This document shows, piece by piece, positions 62,880 to 64,000 of a stretch of DNA of 64,000 nucleotides. This DNA comes from Streptomyces triticisoli (GTDB taxonomy: Bacteria > Actinomycetota > Actinomycetes > Streptomycetales > Streptomycetaceae). Position 1 is the stretch's first letter; every line of letters starts with the position of its first letter. The position numbers and the translations under genes are program-made. The notes beneath the pieces were generated by a model. It was not told the origin of the DNA. It saw only the letters and a list, made by a program, of their open reading frames with translations, and ran no database searches. The DNA lies in the NCBI RefSeq assembly GCF_003270085.1, contig NZ_QFDQ01000177.1, positions 1 to 64,000 on the forward strand. The letters run 5' to 3'.

Positions 62880-63986
62880 ATGCCCAAGCCCGGAGAACTC
62901 ACCTTTGTCGCCCCGCGCGGAGTCAAGAAGCCGCCGCGGCACCTTGCCGATCTGTCGCCTGCCGAGCGCAAGGAGGCTGTGGCGGCGATCGGCGAGAAGC
63001 CGTTTCGTGCCCGGCAGCTCTCGCAGCACTACTTCGCGCGGTACGCGCACGACCCGGAGCAGTGGACCGACATCCCCGCCGGGTCCCGAGCCAAGCTCCA
63101 GGAGGCGCTGCTTCCGGAGTTGATGACGGTCGTACGGCATCTGTCGACCGACCAGGGCACCACCCGCAAGACCCTGTGGCGGCTGTTCGACGGCACGCTC
63201 GTGGAGTCGGTGCTGATGCGCTACCCGGACCGGGTGACCATGTGCATCAGCTCGCAGGCAGGCTGCGGCATGAACTGCCCGTTCTGCGCCACCGGACAGG
63301 CCGGCCTCGACCGCAACCTGTCGACCGCCGAGATCGTGCACCAGATCGTCGACGGCATGCGCGCCCTGCGCGACGGCGAGGTCCCCGGGGGTCCGGCCCG
63401 GCTGTCCAACATCGTCTTCATGGGCATGGGCGAACCGCTCGCCAACTACAACCGCGTCGTCGCCGCCATCCGCGCCCTGACCGCCCCCGAGCCGGACGGC
63501 CTCGGGCTGTCCCAGCGCGGGATCACCGTCTCGACGGTGGGCCTGGTCCCGGCGATCCACCGGTTGGCCGACGAGGACTTCAAGTGCCGGCTCGCCATCT
63601 CCCTGCACGCCCCCGACGACGAGCTGCGCGACACCCTCGTGCCCGTCAACACACGGTGGAAGGTACGGGAGGTGCTGGACGCCGGCTTCGAGTACACCGC
63701 CAGGTCCGGGCGCCGGCTCTCCATCGAGTACGCGCTGATCCGGGACATCAACGACCAGGCGTGGCGCGGTGACCGGCTCGGCCGGCTGCTCAAGGGCAGG
63801 CCGGTGCACGTCAACCTCATCCCGCTCAACCCGACCCCCGGCTCCCAGTGGACCGCCTCCCGGCCCGAGGACGAGAAGGCGTTCGTCGAGGCCATCGCCG
63901 CCCACGGAGTGCCGGTGACCATCCGGGACACCCGCGGCCAGGAGATCGACGGGGCGTGCGGACAGCTGGCTGCGACCGAGCGATAA
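62880..63986 (+). CDS. rlmN: 23S rRNA (adenine2503-C2)-methyltransferase, radical SAM
   Basis: A 368-aa radical SAM enzyme methylating A2503 of 23S rRNA and A37 of some tRNAs. The cluster motif is [12 protein letters not shown] (CxxxCxxC) and the second catalytic cysteine lies in GACGQL at the C-terminus. [14 protein letters not shown] is the conserved SAM-binding region. ATG at 62880 has no Shine-Dalgarno; GACACT ends nine nucleotides upstream. RlmN rather than Cfr is indicated by the chromosomal setting and conserved sequence. Confidence 0.95.
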   Translation: MPKPGELTFVAPRGVKKPPRHLADLSPAERKEAVAAIGEKPFRARQLSQHYFARYAHDPEQWTDIPAGSRAKLQEALLPELMTVVRHLSTDQGTTRKTLWRLFDGTLVESVLMRYPDRVTMCISSQAGCGMNCPFCATGQAGLDRNLSTAEIVHQIVDGMRALRDGEVPGGPARLSNIVFMGMGEPLANYNRVVAAIRALTAPEPDGLGLSQRGITVSTVGLVPAIHRLADEDFKCRLAISLHAPDDELRDTLVPVNTRWKVREVLDAGFEYTARSGRRLSIEYALIRDINDQAWRGDRLGRLLKGRPVHVNLIPLNPTPGSQWTASRPEDEKAFVEAIAAHGVPVTIRDTRGQEIDGACGQLAATER

Positions 63987-64000
63987 CCGGACGGTACCCT

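Overview
The window is a high-GC (about 70-73%) chromosomal segment of a Streptomyces species. The evidence is a run of recognisable Streptomyces genes in the order known from the S. coelicolor core: ndgR-leuCD-hupS, cofC-plsC-gpsA-ddl, thiLD-rpmB, recG-rsmD-coaD, rpmF-rnc-mutM, smc, ftsY, nsdA, amtB-glnK, ffh, rpsP-rimM-trmD-rplS, four tandem signal peptidases sipWXYZ, dprA, whiG, rpsB-tsf-pyrH-frr-cdsA and rlmN. I see no prophage, intact transposase, tRNA, rRNA or CRISPR array.

Layout. 0-4.7 kb: leucine biosynthesis with its divergent IclR-type regulator, then a nucleoid HU protein with a lysine-rich tail. 4.8-9 kb: F420 and phospholipid precursor genes and D-Ala-D-Ala ligase. 9-14 kb: thiamine genes, L28 and a DAK2/FakA-like kinase. 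14.7-24 kb: DNA repair and RNA processing (recG, rsmD, coaD, a DivIVA-like coiled-coil protein, yceD-rpmF-rnc, mutM) and a CAP-domain protein. 24-34 kb: chromosome segregation and uptake (smc, a glcP-type glucose permease, an NCS1 permease, ftsY). 34-40 kb: the developmental regulator nsdA, ammonium uptake and ffh. 40-55 kb: an FtsH-like protease, the S16/TrmD/L19 operon, four signal peptidases, and yraN-yifB-dprA. 55-64 kb: the sporulation sigma factor whiG, a TetR regulator, an M23 peptidase, and the translation/UMP kinase/CDP-DAG block. Membrane-targeting genes are concentrated here: ffh and ftsY (SRP pathway), the four Sip peptidases and FtsH.

The most unusual content is in the gaps. Two structured elements about 125-170 nt long lie directly 5' of leuD and of recG. 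They share sequence, show compensatory base changes in stems, both follow a GTGA, and both end in a Shine-Dalgarno-like GGAG next to the host start codon. They match what I know of HEARO RNA, the omega-RNA of IscB nucleases, but no IscB gene is present. A second, unrelated two-copy repeat sits immediately after the stop codons of the DAK2 gene and the glucose permease gene. A third palindromic family occurs four times, once inside the nsdA reading frame.

Other points: glnD does not follow glnK, although GlnK keeps its modifiable Tyr51; at least nine genes carry a -10 hexamer 6-9 nt before the start codon, suggesting leaderless mRNAs; sipX overlaps sipY by 113 nt; BldD-box-like sites precede whiG and lie in the nsdA divergent region; and two very short ORFs (31 aa and 58 aa) deserve attention. 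All functional statements are from sequence reading and family knowledge; nothing was searched.
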